A DNA stretch of 64,000 bases, from the NCBI RefSeq assembly GCF_041146395.1, contig NC_091010.1, forward strand, positions 54,456,001 to 54,520,000, read 5' to 3'. The position numbers and the translations under genes are program-made. This DNA comes from Eulemur rufifrons. Lineage: Eukaryota > Chordata > Mammalia > Primates > Lemuridae. Below, one piece after another: positions 42,113 to 59,889 of this stretch (its first letter is position 1; every line of letters starts with the position of its first letter). The notes under the pieces were generated by a model that was not told where the DNA came from, did not search any database, and worked only from the letters and a program-made list of their open reading frames with translations.

Positions 42113-42954
42113 AATTTGGTCTCCTTGAAAACACAGAGGAAGCAGATTTTCAACATCAGTGAACATTATATTTGACTTTGGTGAATATTCTAAAGCTTTC
42201 TTACAATTAGTGTTATTTCTCTCACACTTGGGCATATGATATCAATTTCTTCGTAAGTTTATTACTATAGTAAGATATAAGGAGGTAATGTTTTTGGGAT
42301 TTTCATACTGGAAAGAACTTTTGATTAATCCTAATTACAGCATGTCTCTTGCAGGCAGTTGGAAGTGATTTTTACACTCGTGTGCTGGTAAGGATATAAA
42401 TAGGAAAAATGAAGACTGTAATAGCAGCTTGATTATAAGCAATTTAATCAATGTATCTCTGGTTTATTTTTTCAGTGTTACTGAGTGGCTGCCTAAATTT
42501 GATGCTTTCTGCACAGGCAAAATGAAGTAGAGTCAATTAACCTGACAATCAGTAGAACAAAATTCGTATAACCGAGACAAGAAAGTGGCATTGATGTATA
42601 GACATATGTGGCCATTGATCTGTGGTTTTTGTCATAAAGGTATTGAGCACAGAACTCATGTTAATTTACTTTCTTTTGCTGTGACTTGTAAAGTGACCTG
42701 GGCTAAGTCACTTTACTTCTTCGTGTCTTATCTGGAAGGAAAAAATAGAAGGTAACATATTGCTCTGTATCTTTATAAGACAAACAAAGTGATTTGACTG
42801 TATTAACTGCTTCTAACAGTTTGTGAGCCCAGATTAAATGGTCATGGGCTCTTTTGAGTTGTTGATACTCTGTTTTGACTTACCTGTTTTTCTTTCATAC
42901 ACTCTCAGATCTCTATTTTATGATCAAAGGGAGACATGTCAATATTCTTTCTTG

Positions 42955-43085
42955 GCAGGTAGGACAGCACACTGGATGGGAATTTGTAGTTCTAGTGTGG
43001 ATTCTGCCTCTCACTAGCTGTGAAAGCTTAGCTTCAGTGGGCCTCCATTTCCTTATTTGTTTGTAGCACTAAAGACTCTGTGATT
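42955..43085 (+). mobile_element. MIR fragment
   Basis: TCTGCCTCTCACTAGCTGTG followed by GGGCCTCCATTTCCTTATTT matches MIR 3' half words. Confidence 0.7.
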
Positions 43086-43529
43086 CTTAAATTTATAGGA
43101 AGTAAAGAAAGTTGACATAACAGTCTTACCTGAAGAATCCAGTCCACAGATAATCACTCAATCCTACCCAGATCTCTCCTTCCTCTGAGTTTCTACTGTA
43201 GTGTATCAGGGTTACACAGTCTAACCCTTATTAGTCTCCTGATGCTAAGTTCTAGTAAGGCAGGGTTCCATGTATTAAATCCTATCTCGTCCCCCTCCCC
43301 AACACACCCCAGCCAAATCCCAGGTCTAGGCATTTGGTGTGGACTCAGTTAATGCAAGTTGACTGAAGGAGGAAGTTGCTCAGGAACTCTACAGCAATCT
43401 GTAAGAGTTGTGTTCCCCTTTTACTTTACAAAGAAAAGGAAGGTCATTTGGCAAGAATTTCCTTACATAACCTTCCCCGCCTCCAGCACATACACCTAAA
43501 ACTGATTCATCCTTGAAAAAATTGAAAAG

Positions 43530-44810
<1,281 letters not shown>

Positions 44811-45159
44811 TCTTGAACATGTAGTGTTTAATATGTTTAAAAAGAGGAAGAGAAAAACAAAATCCCCTAAGAATCCTCCGTATATTTGTTGAAAAATATG
44901 TAAGTTTTATACAGGCCGCTTTTGTAAATCGTAGAAAAAGACACTTGCTCCCTTCAGCAAATGGGATGCCACAAAGGCATGGCTTAGATGCTACAGTAGT
45001 AAAAATGTACCTCTTCCTCCAGGTGGACACAGTCCCACATCAGGGCTATGACTTGGAGAGCAGAATGCCCCTCTCAGCCAGGGTTCGGTCCACAAGAAGA
45101 CATAACCAATGCAACCATCTGTAGCAGCCCTGATTCTGTACATCAAACAAATGCTTTCA

Positions 45160-45640
45160 TCCCCTCCTTTCTTGCCTCTCAGAGTCAGAGTGAAGTCTCC
45201 TTCCTCGTGCCTAAGGCAAACCCCTCCAGCTGGGCTGAGTTCATCTCCTCCACACTCCTCTCTCCTTATTCCCTCATTCCTGCAGCTTCAGCCTTGCTTC
45301 CCTTCTAGCCCTTTCTCCCAGCCTTTGACCCGTGTTTCTACTTGCTGCTACTCCATATCTCACTGTGGTCTGGCTTCCTCATCTACTGTGATGACAGTCA
45401 TCACAGAGATGACTGTCACACACAAAGCCATCAAGACCCTCCTAACTCCTAACAGCAGAAAAACCACTCTGCAGTTCTCACTTCACCTGATCTTTGCAGT
45501 ATTTGACATTTTCCCTATGGAAACTCCTCTTGTGGCTTCTGTGACATTATTCTCTCCTGGATTTTCTCCCTTTGGCCGCTGGGACCTTTGTCTATTTTAC
45601 AGGCTCTTGTTCGACCACACTGCCTGTGATTGTTAGTGAT
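45160..45640 (+). mobile_element. L2-type LINE reverse-transcriptase-region remnant
   Basis: The nucleotide order GCAGTATTTGACATTTTCCC, CTGTGACATTATTCTCTCCT and TTTCTCCCTTTGGCCGCTGG follows the well-known L2 RT segment. It contains a 175-codon open frame (45109-45636) that I attribute to this remnant and chance, not to a gene. Confidence 0.5.
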
Positions 45641-46879
45641 TCTTCCTTACCCAGGTTTTCTCACTCTTTTTGATTCAAGTAGCTTCAACATTCATTTAAC
45701 AAAAATTTATTGAACACCTACTCCATGCGAGGCTCTTTTCTCACTTCTAGAGATAAAGCAGTGAAAAGGCCTTGCTCTCGTGGAGCTTATGCTATAGTAA
45801 AGGGAGACAGCAACAATTTAAAAATCAGATCTGTAATAGTTATATGGTGATAAGTACCATGGGGAAGAATAAAGGACAGCAAGGGGAGAGCAGTAGTGCA
45901 AAAGGAAGGCATGGATTCATTTTATAGCAAATGGTCAGAAAAGTCTCGTTGAAGTTGACTCTGGGGCTGAGACCTGGAGGGAGTAAGAATTGTGAACCAC
46001 GTAGATATCTGGTGGAAGATCATTTCGTGCAGAGGAAACAAAAGTACAAAGACTCTGAGGTTAGGAGTGTTCCCATTTGGATATGTTGAGTTTGAAGTGC
46101 CTTTTATGCATAGAAGTGGAACTGTCAAGGCAGTTGGGAAAATTAAGTGTATGGTATCTATTAGAGATGAACATAGAGATATAAAGTGGGTACTTGAATT
46201 TATTCAACAAATATTTATTGAGCACCTGAAATTTCATCTCTGTTAATAGCAGAGTAGTTCATATTGGATTAACTCTTCTGCAAATGACAATTATGAAAAT
46301 TAAAATTACAAAAATGACCTAAAGGCATTGAAGAGTGACCAAACTAGAAACTAGAGAAGAGTTGACATGTGGAAGAGGGAGCAAACACTGGATGAGTTTC
46401 CTGGTTTGTTTGTTTTTTAATGACTTTTTGCCTGAGGGCAGGCCCCAGTCAGCTCCAAGCTAGGATAGTTAGAATTTGGACAGAAATCCATAATTTTGAT
46501 TAATTGATTTGAGGACTTAAAAGACAGAGCTTGAGGCTATCACAGCTATCACAACTGGAAAATGGTTGTGGTGGTGGGTATCCTAGAAACGAGAGAACCA
46601 CAGAAGAGAAGCCCCAAACTCTGGGTGTAAACTTTCTCCAAATCTCTAGCTGACCTCTGAATTATGCAGATATGGGGCAGATGTCAAGAAGCCTAGCTAA
46701 TGATAAAAGAAGTGAGCAGAATTTTCAATATCTTAACACCATATGGGAGAAAGCGTTTACAGTTTTAGTCTAGCTATGTTAACTGGTCAGTAAAACAAAA
46801 AATTAAAAACTTTTCAGAGGAACATAATAGAAACCAGTATCTGCAATGTATCACTCATAATTTGTAGGTCACAATTCAA

Positions 46880-47480
46880 AATTACTGTACAATCAGAAAA
46901 ATGTGACCCATATTCAAGAGAAAAGGCAATCAATAGAGATTAAACCTAAGATGATGCAAAAATTGGAATTAAGATACAATTATTTTAAACTAGCCATTGT
47001 AATTCTGCCCAAGGAAATAAATAAAAATATGCCCATAATGAATGAACAGAGGATACCTCGGAAAAGAAACTACAAAAAGGAACTCAAAGAAAATTCTAGA
47101 AGTAAAAAATACAATATCTAAAATTAACAATTCACTCAGTGAGTTTAACAGAAGATTGAAGATGGCAGATGAAAAGTCAGTGAACTTGAAGATAAGTCAA
47201 TAGAAATGATCAGAAATGAAGATAAGGGAGAAAAAAGATTGCAGAAAAATTAATAAAGCCTCATTGACCTCTGGGTCAACATCAAAAATTCTAACAGATA
47301 TACTTGTAATCCCCAATGAAGAGAAAATAATACAGAAAATTTTTTAGAAAATAGTAGCCAAAACTTTTCTAAATTTGGTGAAAGACATAAAATTACAGAT
47401 TCAAGAATCTTAGTAAATCCCAAGCAGGATAAAAACAAAGGAAACCATACGTGGACACATTTTATTCAAACTGCTAAACG
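46880..47480 (+). mobile_element. L1/HAL1 ORF1-like remnant
   Basis: A-rich strand with the order of words found in L1/HAL1 ORF1: GTGAACTTGAAGATAAGTCA, ATTACAGATTCAAGAATCTT, AATCCCAAGCAGGATAAAAA. No intact frame. Confidence 0.7.
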
Positions 47481-47679
47481 TAAAAGAAGCCACAGGCACT
47501 TCACACACATATCCAAAGTGGAATTTATCCTCTTCCCTTCAAAGTTGCTCCTCCTCTTATATTTCCTTTTTCAAGGAATGATGCCACCTGCCACATTCTC
47601 CTACAAGAGAGAAGCCTGAGATCCCTCTGAATTAATTCTTCTCCTTTCTTTGCTACCTCAGTGGGGCACTGACTCCATC

Positions 47680-48310
47680 TCTTATACCATCATGTAGCTC
47701 AAATCCCTTCTCCCCTCGCCCAGCTGCTGTCTTAGTTCAGTCCCTGCTCATTTATAGCCTGCGAGTCTCCTAGACCATCATCCTGCTCTCTTCTCTTTCA
47801 GCTGCCAGAATGGTTATTTTAAGCCCAATTTGTGTCACTTCCCAATTTAAAATCTTCCAGTGGTTTTCTATCCCTTTGGAATTAACGTTGTGCACCTTAG
47901 CTTGACCTAAAAGGTCCCTCCAGATCCAGGTCCTTCCAACATGTCCAGCCTGAGTTATATCAAATTATTTGCAGGTTTCCAAGGTATCACACCACCATGG
48001 CTTTGCCAATATTGATCTTTTTTTGTGGAAGGTTCCTCTTGTCTTGTTTCCCTGGCTAATCTGCACTCATCCTTTCATTCTCAACTCAAGCATTACCTCC
48101 TCTTGGAAAACTTCCCTGGCCCCTTTCCCCAATGGAAGTGGATGTCCCCTGCACTCCTGCCTTGTGGTGCTGTGGTGTCCTGTGTGTACTTGCCTCTATT
48201 ATATTACTATCTGGTGTTCCACTGTACTCTCATCATTGATTTTCCTTTAGGATCAGGTCTTATTCATCTGTAGATCTCCAGAACACGGCAACACCTGAGT
48301 GAAACAGAGT
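47680..48310 (+). mobile_element. L2 3'-end remnant
   Basis: CTTCCAGTGGTTTTCTATCC, CTCAAGCATTACCTCCTCTT, GGAAAACTTCCCTGGCCCC and TCTGTAGATCTCCAGAACA are the usual L2 3'-end words. Confidence 0.75.
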
Positions 48311-52108
<3,798 letters not shown>

Positions 52109-53060
52109 TTAAATTGGGGAATAGCCTTTCTTAGTTAGATTTTTTGCATAGGATAGGCTCTCTTTTAAGGCTGCCTTAGATGTATTCTTTGCACAAGTGA
52201 TAGGATGATCCCATAACTTCTCTAGGGAGGTGAACACGAACTAGGGTGGGTACATTCATCACGGGGGTAAGGAAGGAGTCACTGGGCAAGTGAATGACTG
52301 CAATGAAGGCAGGCTCTGGGTAGCAACAGGTCTGGTGATTCAGTGGGGCTGGCCAGAGAGCAAATTTCAAGCGGTGGGCTAGGAAGGGGAGTAATCCAGC
52401 AAAATGAAGTATGGGGCAAAATCAGGAAGATTAACAATGTTGCCAGGCAAAGGTAAACCTCTAAACCTAGGGAGATGCTCAGGACCTTAAAGCCTGGACA
52501 CCAGAGAAATAAGAGATCAGGACTTTGGCTTTAAGATCCTGAAGTCAAGCCTTAGTAATAACACTCAGTACCAGATGACAGAAAGGAAACTGATAAAGGG
52601 TGACCCCCAGAATAGGAGGTGTCCTACAGACCGTGTGAGATATGATACTCAGTCGGTGCTGTATAAATGTTCAATGGGTGAATAAGGTCACTAGGCTGAG
52701 CTGTGAGATGGGAGCAGTCAAACCATTTTTCATCCTTAAGCTCTAAAATTACAGCAAAAGTTTCAGTAATATGCTTCCGTTCCCCGAAACAAATAGATAA
52801 TTGGAATAAACTTTTTTCTCCCCCAACTTCCATCTCTTAGCCTAGTAATAGCACTGCAGTTTTCTTTAGGGGACCACCCTCCTCTGCTCTTTAACCATGT
52901 GGTTCAGTTGAACCAACTCCCAACCACGCTCTCCCATCTAGGAGTGGGCAAGTGGCTTGGCTGGGCAAATTAGCATATTCCATCCCTCTAGACACAGTGA
53001 TTGGTTGGAGGGGTGGGCAGCAGAAGATCCAAGTTGGTCCAGTGGAAGTTAAATCTGAGA

Positions 53061-53368
53061 TTTTTTTTTTTAATTTTTATTTTTTAAGATAGAGTCTTGC
53101 TCTGTTGCTTGGGCTACAGTTCTATGGCGTCAGGCTACTTCACAGCAACCTCAAACTCCTGGGTGCAAGCGATCCTCCTGCCTCAACCTCCAGAATAGCT
53201 GGGACTACAGGCATGCACCACCATGCCCGGCTAATTTCTTCTATATATATTTTTAGTTGTCTGGTTAATTTCTTTTCTATTTTTTAGTAGAGATGGGGGT
53301 CTTGCTTTTGCTGAGGCTGATCTCGAACTGCTGACCTCAAGCAATCCTCCTGTCTTGGCCTCCCAGAG
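53061..53368 (-). mobile_element. Alu, 5'-truncated, reverse
   Basis: T-rich tail, right arm, linker with TTCTATATATAT, and left arm up to TTGGCCTCCCAGAG, where the homology stops short of the element start. It abuts MIR sequence. Confidence 0.9.
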
Positions 53369-53485
53369 AACCAGGAGGCCTGGGCTTTAATTCCAGCATT
53401 GCAAGTGACTAGCTGTGTGATCCTAGGCAAATCACTTAACCTCTCTGGACCTCAAGTTTCCTTACCCGTAAATGGAGAGGATTGA
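53369..53485 (+). mobile_element. MIR fragment next to a truncated Alu
   Basis: GACTAGCTGTGTGATCCTAG, GCAAATCACTTAACCTCTCT and GACCTCAAGTTTCCTTACCC are typical MIR. Confidence 0.85.
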
Positions 53486-54289
53486 GCCAGACGCTCCCCA
53501 CCGTCCTGTCCACCCAGCATGGTCCGACATGCAGTTTCCACCACCAGGAATCGGGCGCTGGCATTGTTGAAGCCAGCCTGAAACCCGCGCTGACCTTGGC
53601 CAAGGGGGAGCCAGGCCTCGTTCATGTTCCTCCTTTCAGAAAGTAACAGTTGCGGCCGACGTCTCTGTGGTACCACTTGTCACAACAAGGCAGCTGTGAA
53701 GTTAATGATAGTGCAAATAAAAAGCTGCTGGTAATTAGGTGGCTGGATGTTCAAGCATTATTGTTATTTTAAAAAATCAATTAGCTGAATAAGAAAATGC
53801 CATTGAGACAAACATTTATTTTTCTCCCTAGCATGATTCCAGCTGGGTAGGAGGGTAACGTGGTCAATTCCAGAAGGGGAAAATATGTTTCTGATATATT
53901 GGGACTCAATATTTTTTTTTAACTGCATACGGGGAAGATGGAGGTTTTTAATGTTGTTTTTTTTTTAATGTTTCTGTAAGGGAGGGAGAAACTTCATCGC
54001 AATGATTACCTGTGATTTGTCCCTGCTGCTGCCTTCTTAACAACCAACTCAAGCCATGACCACGTCCCTGTTTCCTCCTTTTAGAAAATAACCAAAAATG
54101 CTTCTAGGAAGTCTGGGGTTCTCGCTCAGTAGTCCTGTCTCTAGGATAAGACCTGGATAGTCTAGAAAGCACAATAAATGAAGCAACAGAAAAATTTTCC
54201 TGTATTTCTCTTGTTCATGGTTCAAATAACTGCATTTAGCCAAGCAGATATTCTAATACTGGGTTTATTTGGAGCTGTCTTCTGAAGAC

Positions 54290-54530
54290 TGCCTGCACCT
54301 GTGTCCTCCATTAACCGGGTAACCCTGGGCACGTTACGTGACCTTCCTGAGCCTCAGTTTCCTCATCTGTAAAAGGAGATACTGGTAGTACCCCCTCAAG
54401 GTGTGTGTGTGCACCTATGTGTATGTGTGTGTGTACATATGTGCATGTAAATTAGATGACATAACCCATGGAAAATGCTTTGCTCAGTGCCTGGCATGTA
54501 GCAGGCACTCAAAAAATATTAGCTATTTTT
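54290..54530 (+). mobile_element. MIR with internal GT microsatellite
   Basis: GAGCCTCAGTTTCCTCATCT, then a GTGTGTGTG stretch (54402-54436), then CAGTGCCTGGCATGTAGCAG and a CTCAAAAAATATTAGCT tail. The repeat grew inside the MIR. Confidence 0.8.
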
Positions 54531-56024
54531 ACTCATATGTAGAAGAAGTGGTTCTTATGCCTGTGGGGAAGGGGCGGGCAATGTCAGGTGGCAGAAAGGA
54601 GGTCTGACTGTTTTCCTTTTGTGTGGCCCTGGGACCTCCTGCAGACAAGGGCTCTTGACCATTCTGGCTCTCACAAGACCCCCCAGTAGGGCTTTCAGAT
54701 CCTCTGTGTTTATCAGTTTTCAGTCCTGCTTGTCACGCTTTTGAAACCACAAATAGCCTGGGAGGGAGGGAGTCAGATGTTCTGAATCTCCCCCTGCTAA
54801 TGGACGGTGACCACACCCCTGCTGCCACAGCTGGTGACACAGGCCTTGAGCATAATGGAAGGCATTTGGGGATCTATTTTCCTCTCCCTGCGCAGAGCAT
54901 TACTCACCTCACTCCTCTGTGTCACAAGAAGGAGAGGAGGAAAAACACAATAAACTGCCAAGGATGAGTCAAATTTCAATAGAGTGTCTTTGCTCAGGGG
55001 CTGCGACTGCTGTTTCTTATGCATTCCTGAGATTCACATTGCAAAGCAAGTCCGGAACTCCTGCTCCTTTTTTTTTCTCCGGGGAAGGGTAGCAAATGGA
55101 ACTGTGTTTTGATTGTGTTCTTTCTAGGTTAGAGAATGAGGGAAAGTGGTCCTCTCAGAGCTGGCTTCTTTAGGGGACCTGGGAGGCTATGTGGGCACCA
55201 CAGGCTGGCTTTGCCTCAGCTCCCACAGTCTCCTGAAACGTCATCCCACAACTGAGCCCCGTGCCTTTCATTTCCAGGAGTGGCCGTGGTTGCTGTGGCT
55301 TTTCAGCTGGCTCTAGATTAAAGATGAGTGTGGAGAACTTCTTCCCTGACCAGTGTCCTGCTGTGGCCCTCTTAGCAGGTAGATGGCCTGGCTGCTGCTA
55401 CAGTTATTTTCAGGCACGAGGCTGGTCCCCTCCCACGTAGGTGCGAGTCCCTATACCTCTGACCTCCCTATAAAGCTCTCTGCCTAGGCTGGCACGAGAT
55501 CTTCCTTCAGCAGGTGTCAAGAGAGAGGAACGCTAACAGGAAGGAAGAGATGCAAATCAGCTTTATGGTCATTTGGTGTTTAAGTTAAAGGGTTTTTCTT
55601 ACAACACTTGGTATTTGCCTGCATTTTATTTCCATGGTGTGAAGCAATGGAGATATCAGAAGGGGAAGGAGAGGTCAAGTTCAGAGTGCAGGGTAGGAAA
55701 GAGAACACACAGCCCTGTGGAATGAGCCACCTTCGGTCTTGCGTGAGGCATCTTCCGAGCATCCCCACAGGCCATAGGAAACAACATTGCAGAAAACATC
55801 CATTTTAACTGAACTGTTCTTGAGGCTGGCAGTTCCCAAACTCGTCACAGGGAGCTTTCTGATGATAGACGTTCCTTGGTCCTGCGCCAGGGAATTCTGA
55901 GTGCCTGGCTCTTAGGTGGGAATCTTCATTTTGGAAATTCCCCCAGCTCAGGTTTGGGAACTGCTAAGGTGGGCCATATTTTGAAGGAAAGTGGTCACAT
56001 ATCATCTACCGTCGATAAGGCAGC

Positions 56025-56215
56025 TCAGGTTTATTTTTAAACCGTTTATTGTGAAATATAACATACATACGGAAAAGTGTACAAAACTGAAATGGAGCTC
56101 AGTGATGTTGCTCAAGGGAAACACCCAAGTGTCCACCTCCCAGCTGAGAACTAGAACATTGCCAGCAGATGTACTTTCTGGCAACTAAAGAAGATCTCGA
56201 AACTTTTCCCCTTTT
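56025..56215 (-). mobile_element. Old L1 3'-end fragment
   Basis: GTGAAATATAACATACATAC, GGAAAAGTGTACAAAACTG and CTCCCAGCTGAGAACTAGAA resemble L1 3' tails. Short and diverged. Confidence 0.5.
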
Positions 56216-56399
56216 ACAAACCGCTGGAGCTATTCCATGTCTGTAGCACCTGAATTGGGAGCCGTAGATTTTAGGTGTGTCCCTGACACCCTTAGGCTTT
56301 GCTTTGACTTAATGAGCTGACTTTTCGTCCTTTGTAATCTTATGCTCTGTTGTGAGAATTTACCAGGAGTCAGAACCTCTCTTGGAACTTTAACTCCTC

Positions 56400-56900
56400 C
56401 ATTTGCCTGCAGGGTGACCTTGGACAAGTTACTTAACATTTCTGGTCCCTAGGTTTCTCGCCTTTAAAATAAGGAGAATAGGCCAGCACAGTGTAATCCT
56501 AGCACTCTGGGAGGCCGAGGCGGGAGGATCGCTTGAGGTCAGGAGTTTGAGACCAGCCTGCGCAAGAGCGAGACCCCCGTCTCTACTAAAAATAGAAAGA
56601 AATTAGCTGGACAACTAAATATATATATAGATATAATATGTATATATCTATATATACATATAAAATAGCCAGGCTTGGTGGCGCATGCCTGTAGTCCCAG
56701 CTACTTGGGAGGCTGAGGCAGAAGGATCACTTGAGCCCAGGAGTTTGAGGTTGCTTTGAGCTAGGCTGACGCCACGGCACTCTAGCCCGGGCAACAGAGT
56801 GAGACTGTCTCAAAAATAAATAAATAAATAAATAAAAATAAAATAAGGAGAATAACAATATGTACCTTAGAGGATTTTGTGAGCATTAAATTTACTGAAC
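56400..56900 (+). mobile_element. MIR interrupted by an Alu
   Basis: GGGTGACCTTGGACAAGTTA on the left of the Alu (56481-56839) and CCTTAGAGGATTTTGTGAGC on the right are consecutive MIR segments. Confidence 0.75.
56481..56839 (+). mobile_element. Alu with expanded AT linker
   Basis: Both arms. The linker carries an AT-rich ATATATATAGATATAATATG-type expansion. Target duplications AAAATAAGGAGAATA at 56466-56480 and 56840-56854 match exactly. Inserted in a MIR. Confidence 0.95.
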
Positions 56901-57047
56901 AAACTCAATATTGCCTGGAAAACCTGCAACACTTTCTTATCATATCCCGTTTTCATTTTGTTCCTCTTAAAATGAGTCTTCCCAGCAATTATCCTCTCTC
57001 TCCTTTGCGTCTGGGCCCTGTGCCAGAGACCTGTGTCATTTCCATCC

Positions 57048-57389
57048 TGCTATGGTTTGAATGTGTTCCCCAAAGTTCATGTGTTGGAAATTTAATGCCC
57101 AATGCAATGGTGTTGGGAGGTGGAGCCCAGTAAGAAGTGATGGGATTCATGTCATTATCGCGGGAATGGATTCATTATGGAGAGAGGGGGGCTTGTTATA
57201 CAAGCGAGTTTGGCCCCCTCTTCGTCTCTGGCCTTTCTGCTCTGCCTTGGGAAGACGCGGCAAGAAGGACCTTGCCAGATGTGACCTTGGACTTCCCAGC
57301 CTTCAGAACTGTCAGAAACAAATCTCTGTTCTTTATAAATTACCCAGCCTCAGGTATTCTGTTACAGCAACACAAAACAGACTAAGACA
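57048..57389 (+). mobile_element. Solo LTR of a MaLR (MST/THE1-type) endogenous retroelement
   Basis: Begins TGCTATGGTTTGAATGTGTT, contains GGAGGTGGAGCCCAGTAAG and ends CAAAACAGACTAAGACA. Flanked by ATCC on both sides (4 of the expected 5 bp). No internal retroviral region or coding potential is attached. Confidence 0.88.
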
Positions 57390-57479
57390 ATCCATGCAGA
57401 CCTGCTCTCTTATCTCTTACCTTAGAAGGAAACAAACAAAAAACCCTCCTTGATCCCACATCTGTCACCTGCTGTCACC

Positions 57480-57715
57480 TTATTTTTCTGCTTCCCTTCA
57501 CAGCAAAATCCTTGTAGTTACTGTCTCTGCTTCTTCACTCTATATTCTCCCCTCTACCCTCTGCAGCGGGGGCTGTTTCTCCACTAAGCCGCTGAGACCA
57601 CACCTTTCAAGATGGCCAGAGTATTTGAGTTGCCCGAGTCTGGTGATTACTTCTCTGTTCTGAACTTAGTTGGCCTTTCAGCAGCATTTGACAGAGTTGA
57701 CCATGCCAAGAGCAT
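57480..57715 (+). mobile_element. L2-type RT-region fragment
   Basis: TTGGCCTTTCAGCAGCATTT and GACAGAGTTGACCATGCC match the L2 segment also seen near 45500. Directly downstream of the MaLR LTR. Confidence 0.5.
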
Positions 57716-58484
57716 TCATTCGGAGGCAGAAGGAACTGCATGTGTGATGGCCCTGAGATGGGGACAAGTTTAGTGGGTTCAAGAAACAGAAGGTAAGGCT
57801 GGTATGGCCAGAGCACAGAGCTGGGGAGGCAGAGGTCTGCAGGGGTCGGGGGGCGTCACATGGCACCAGTCAACTGGTGGGAAGCTTCAGCACCAGGCTT
57901 GGCACAAGCAGGTGCTCGATGTTAGTTATTCCCATTGTTATTGCTAAGAGCTCACCAGTGCCAAGTGTGAGAAGGGGGGAAGGGAGCTGTAAGGGAAACA
58001 AAGAGAAAGTCCCAGGCCTCAAAGAGCTTTCCATCTAGTTGCGGGCCGTACACATTCCATAGGTACCTGGACAAGGAGCCTGTGATTTCTTGATGGTTAA
58101 TTTGTGGTCACCACCCCCACCCTACCCTACTCATCTTCTTGGTGAATTGTGGCCCATCCAGCCATTGTCTCTGGGTAATTAAGGTTTACTTTTTAACTAG
58201 AAAGGGGACAAAAGTGGTCTGTGGGCCTCAGTGAAGAAAGACATGACTAAGAAGATAGCAACCATCAGATCACAGTGCGGGCTGGGGACAGACACCAGCC
58301 CTGGTCCTCTCTGCTTCTCCAGTCTACTCAAACTAATCTCCAAATGGCTGGTCTCTGCTCTTTCATCTGTACAAGTTGCAAACCACACAAAAGAAATCAG
58401 ACTCTGGAAGCAGCCCTTTGGATTCCTTTGGATGCAACACGTGTGACTTAAGGCAGGCATGTTTAATCCCCTGGTGTCCTTGCC

Positions 58485-58752
58485 ACACACATCCCTACCA
58501 CAGGCACACTTGCAGGCACCCACGCACATATACACATACTCAACACACACGCACACAACACACACATTCAACATGTATGCACACTTAATAGACTCACTCA
58601 ACACCAGGACATTTAATATACTTACACACTCAACACGCACACTCAGCACACATGCTCAATACACACACCCAACAGACACACAACTCAATACAAATGTGCA
58701 CACACACAGACTCAATACTCATACATTCAACACATGCAAACATTCAGGCACA
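58485..58752. repeat. Imperfect CA-rich minisatellite-like tract
   Basis: About 270 bp of irregular ACAC/CTCAACACAC units (for example ACACTCAACACGCACACTCA). Open frames here in either direction are low-complexity artefacts. Confidence 0.85.
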
Positions 58753-59889
58753 ACCTGAACATCCCTAATGCTAGTGGACTGAGTTATTTCCCATGCCTTG
58801 GCCTTAACTGCCCAGCAAACTGAAAGTTGGACGGCACGGAAAATTGAAGTGAGTCAGGGAAGATTCACCACTTTCCATTATGATTTTATGCCACTTATCT
58901 GCCAGATCAGAGCCTGGTGGAAAGAAGATGAAGAAAAACAAACAGGTAATTCTTACAAAGACACAATTGGCGTGGTGTACTCTCTTTTTCTACCCCCATG
59001 TCTCCCTGACACTCTGTCTCTGACTGTCTCTGTCTTTGATTATGGAAGAGCTGGCCCAGAGGGGTGGCCCATTTAGAAATGAGCTCAACAAAAAGTTAAC
59101 ATGTACTATGACTTTTAAAAGAGACCCGTTGGAAATACGCCACCCTGAGTTAACGCCCACAGCGCTTGAAGGTTCAGAGAGTACTTCAGATACCATCTGG
59201 GCAAATTAACTGATGTTGGATTATATGAAACCAAAACTTTAATGAAGAATCTAATGAATAAGTGGAGTAGATGATCTTGCCATATCTAAAATTAATTTGC
59301 TTTCATTTCCAAACTCTGACGCTGGCAGAGTTCTTCCTCAAAATGATGAACCCATAAAGCATTCTGGATAATGACATGTCAATGAATAAGATCACTGTGT
59401 TCCCTGCTTGTGATTCTGGTAGACCATTTCATATGGCAAGAAATGTGCTAGGGTAGAGTGTATTCCAGTCTTAATCTGGTTGTTCTCAGACTTTTCTGTT
59501 TTGAGAACATTTTGTCATTATCCTAGTTTTCTAGTGTTCCTCTTTTTCATGTCTGGTAGCTCAATTTTCTCTTCTTTCATGCTTCATTTTCAGCATTCAG
59601 GCCAATATGATTTCTATATCCGCTCCATTCTAGATTCTAAAGCACCTGTTGAATGTCTAAATGTGTCTGGCTCAATACAGGTGCTTCACTTGCAGAAAAG
59701 CTAATAGAATATTAGAAGCCAAAATCACAGAAAAGGACTGGCAAGATTTCCTTGACAATTGTCTTAGCATATTTAAAATTTTTAATTTATTTAATGATCT
59801 TATTTTATCTTAAAACACATCGGTCCGCCACCAATGGAAAAATGGGTCCATCACCCACAGATAGTTTGAAAAGCAATAAAAATAGATAA
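58753..59889. other. Intergenic, no gene seen
   Basis: Unique AT-rich sequence; 59130-59400 is of high complexity. Nothing coding recognised. Confidence 0.5.

Larger units (their letters stand above)
35481..43529. other. Intergenic, mostly unclassified
   Basis: About 8 kb upstream of the SMNDC1 promoter. Apart from two MIR fragments and the 146-bp duplication, I see AT-rich sequence. The part 37800-39080 looks like an old dispersed repeat whose family I cannot name, and 40400-40800 is a GC-richer block of unknown origin. No exon was recognised. Confidence 0.6.

Noticed and set aside
45109..45636. 175-codon open frame, the longest in the window
   Set aside because: Ser/Pro/Leu-rich, overlapping other open frames, with no splice context. 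The underlying DNA resembles an L2 LINE remnant.
57061..57453. 130-codon + strand open frame
   Set aside because: Lies over the MaLR LTR; no internal retroviral gene is present.
58197..58649. 150-codon - strand open frame rich in Cys and Val
   Set aside because: Produced largely by the CA-rich low-complexity tract read on the opposite strand.
58485..58752. Possible CRISPR-like or satellite array
   Set aside because: Units are irregular in length and sequence with no unique spacers, and the genome is a primate's. It is a decayed CA-rich tract.
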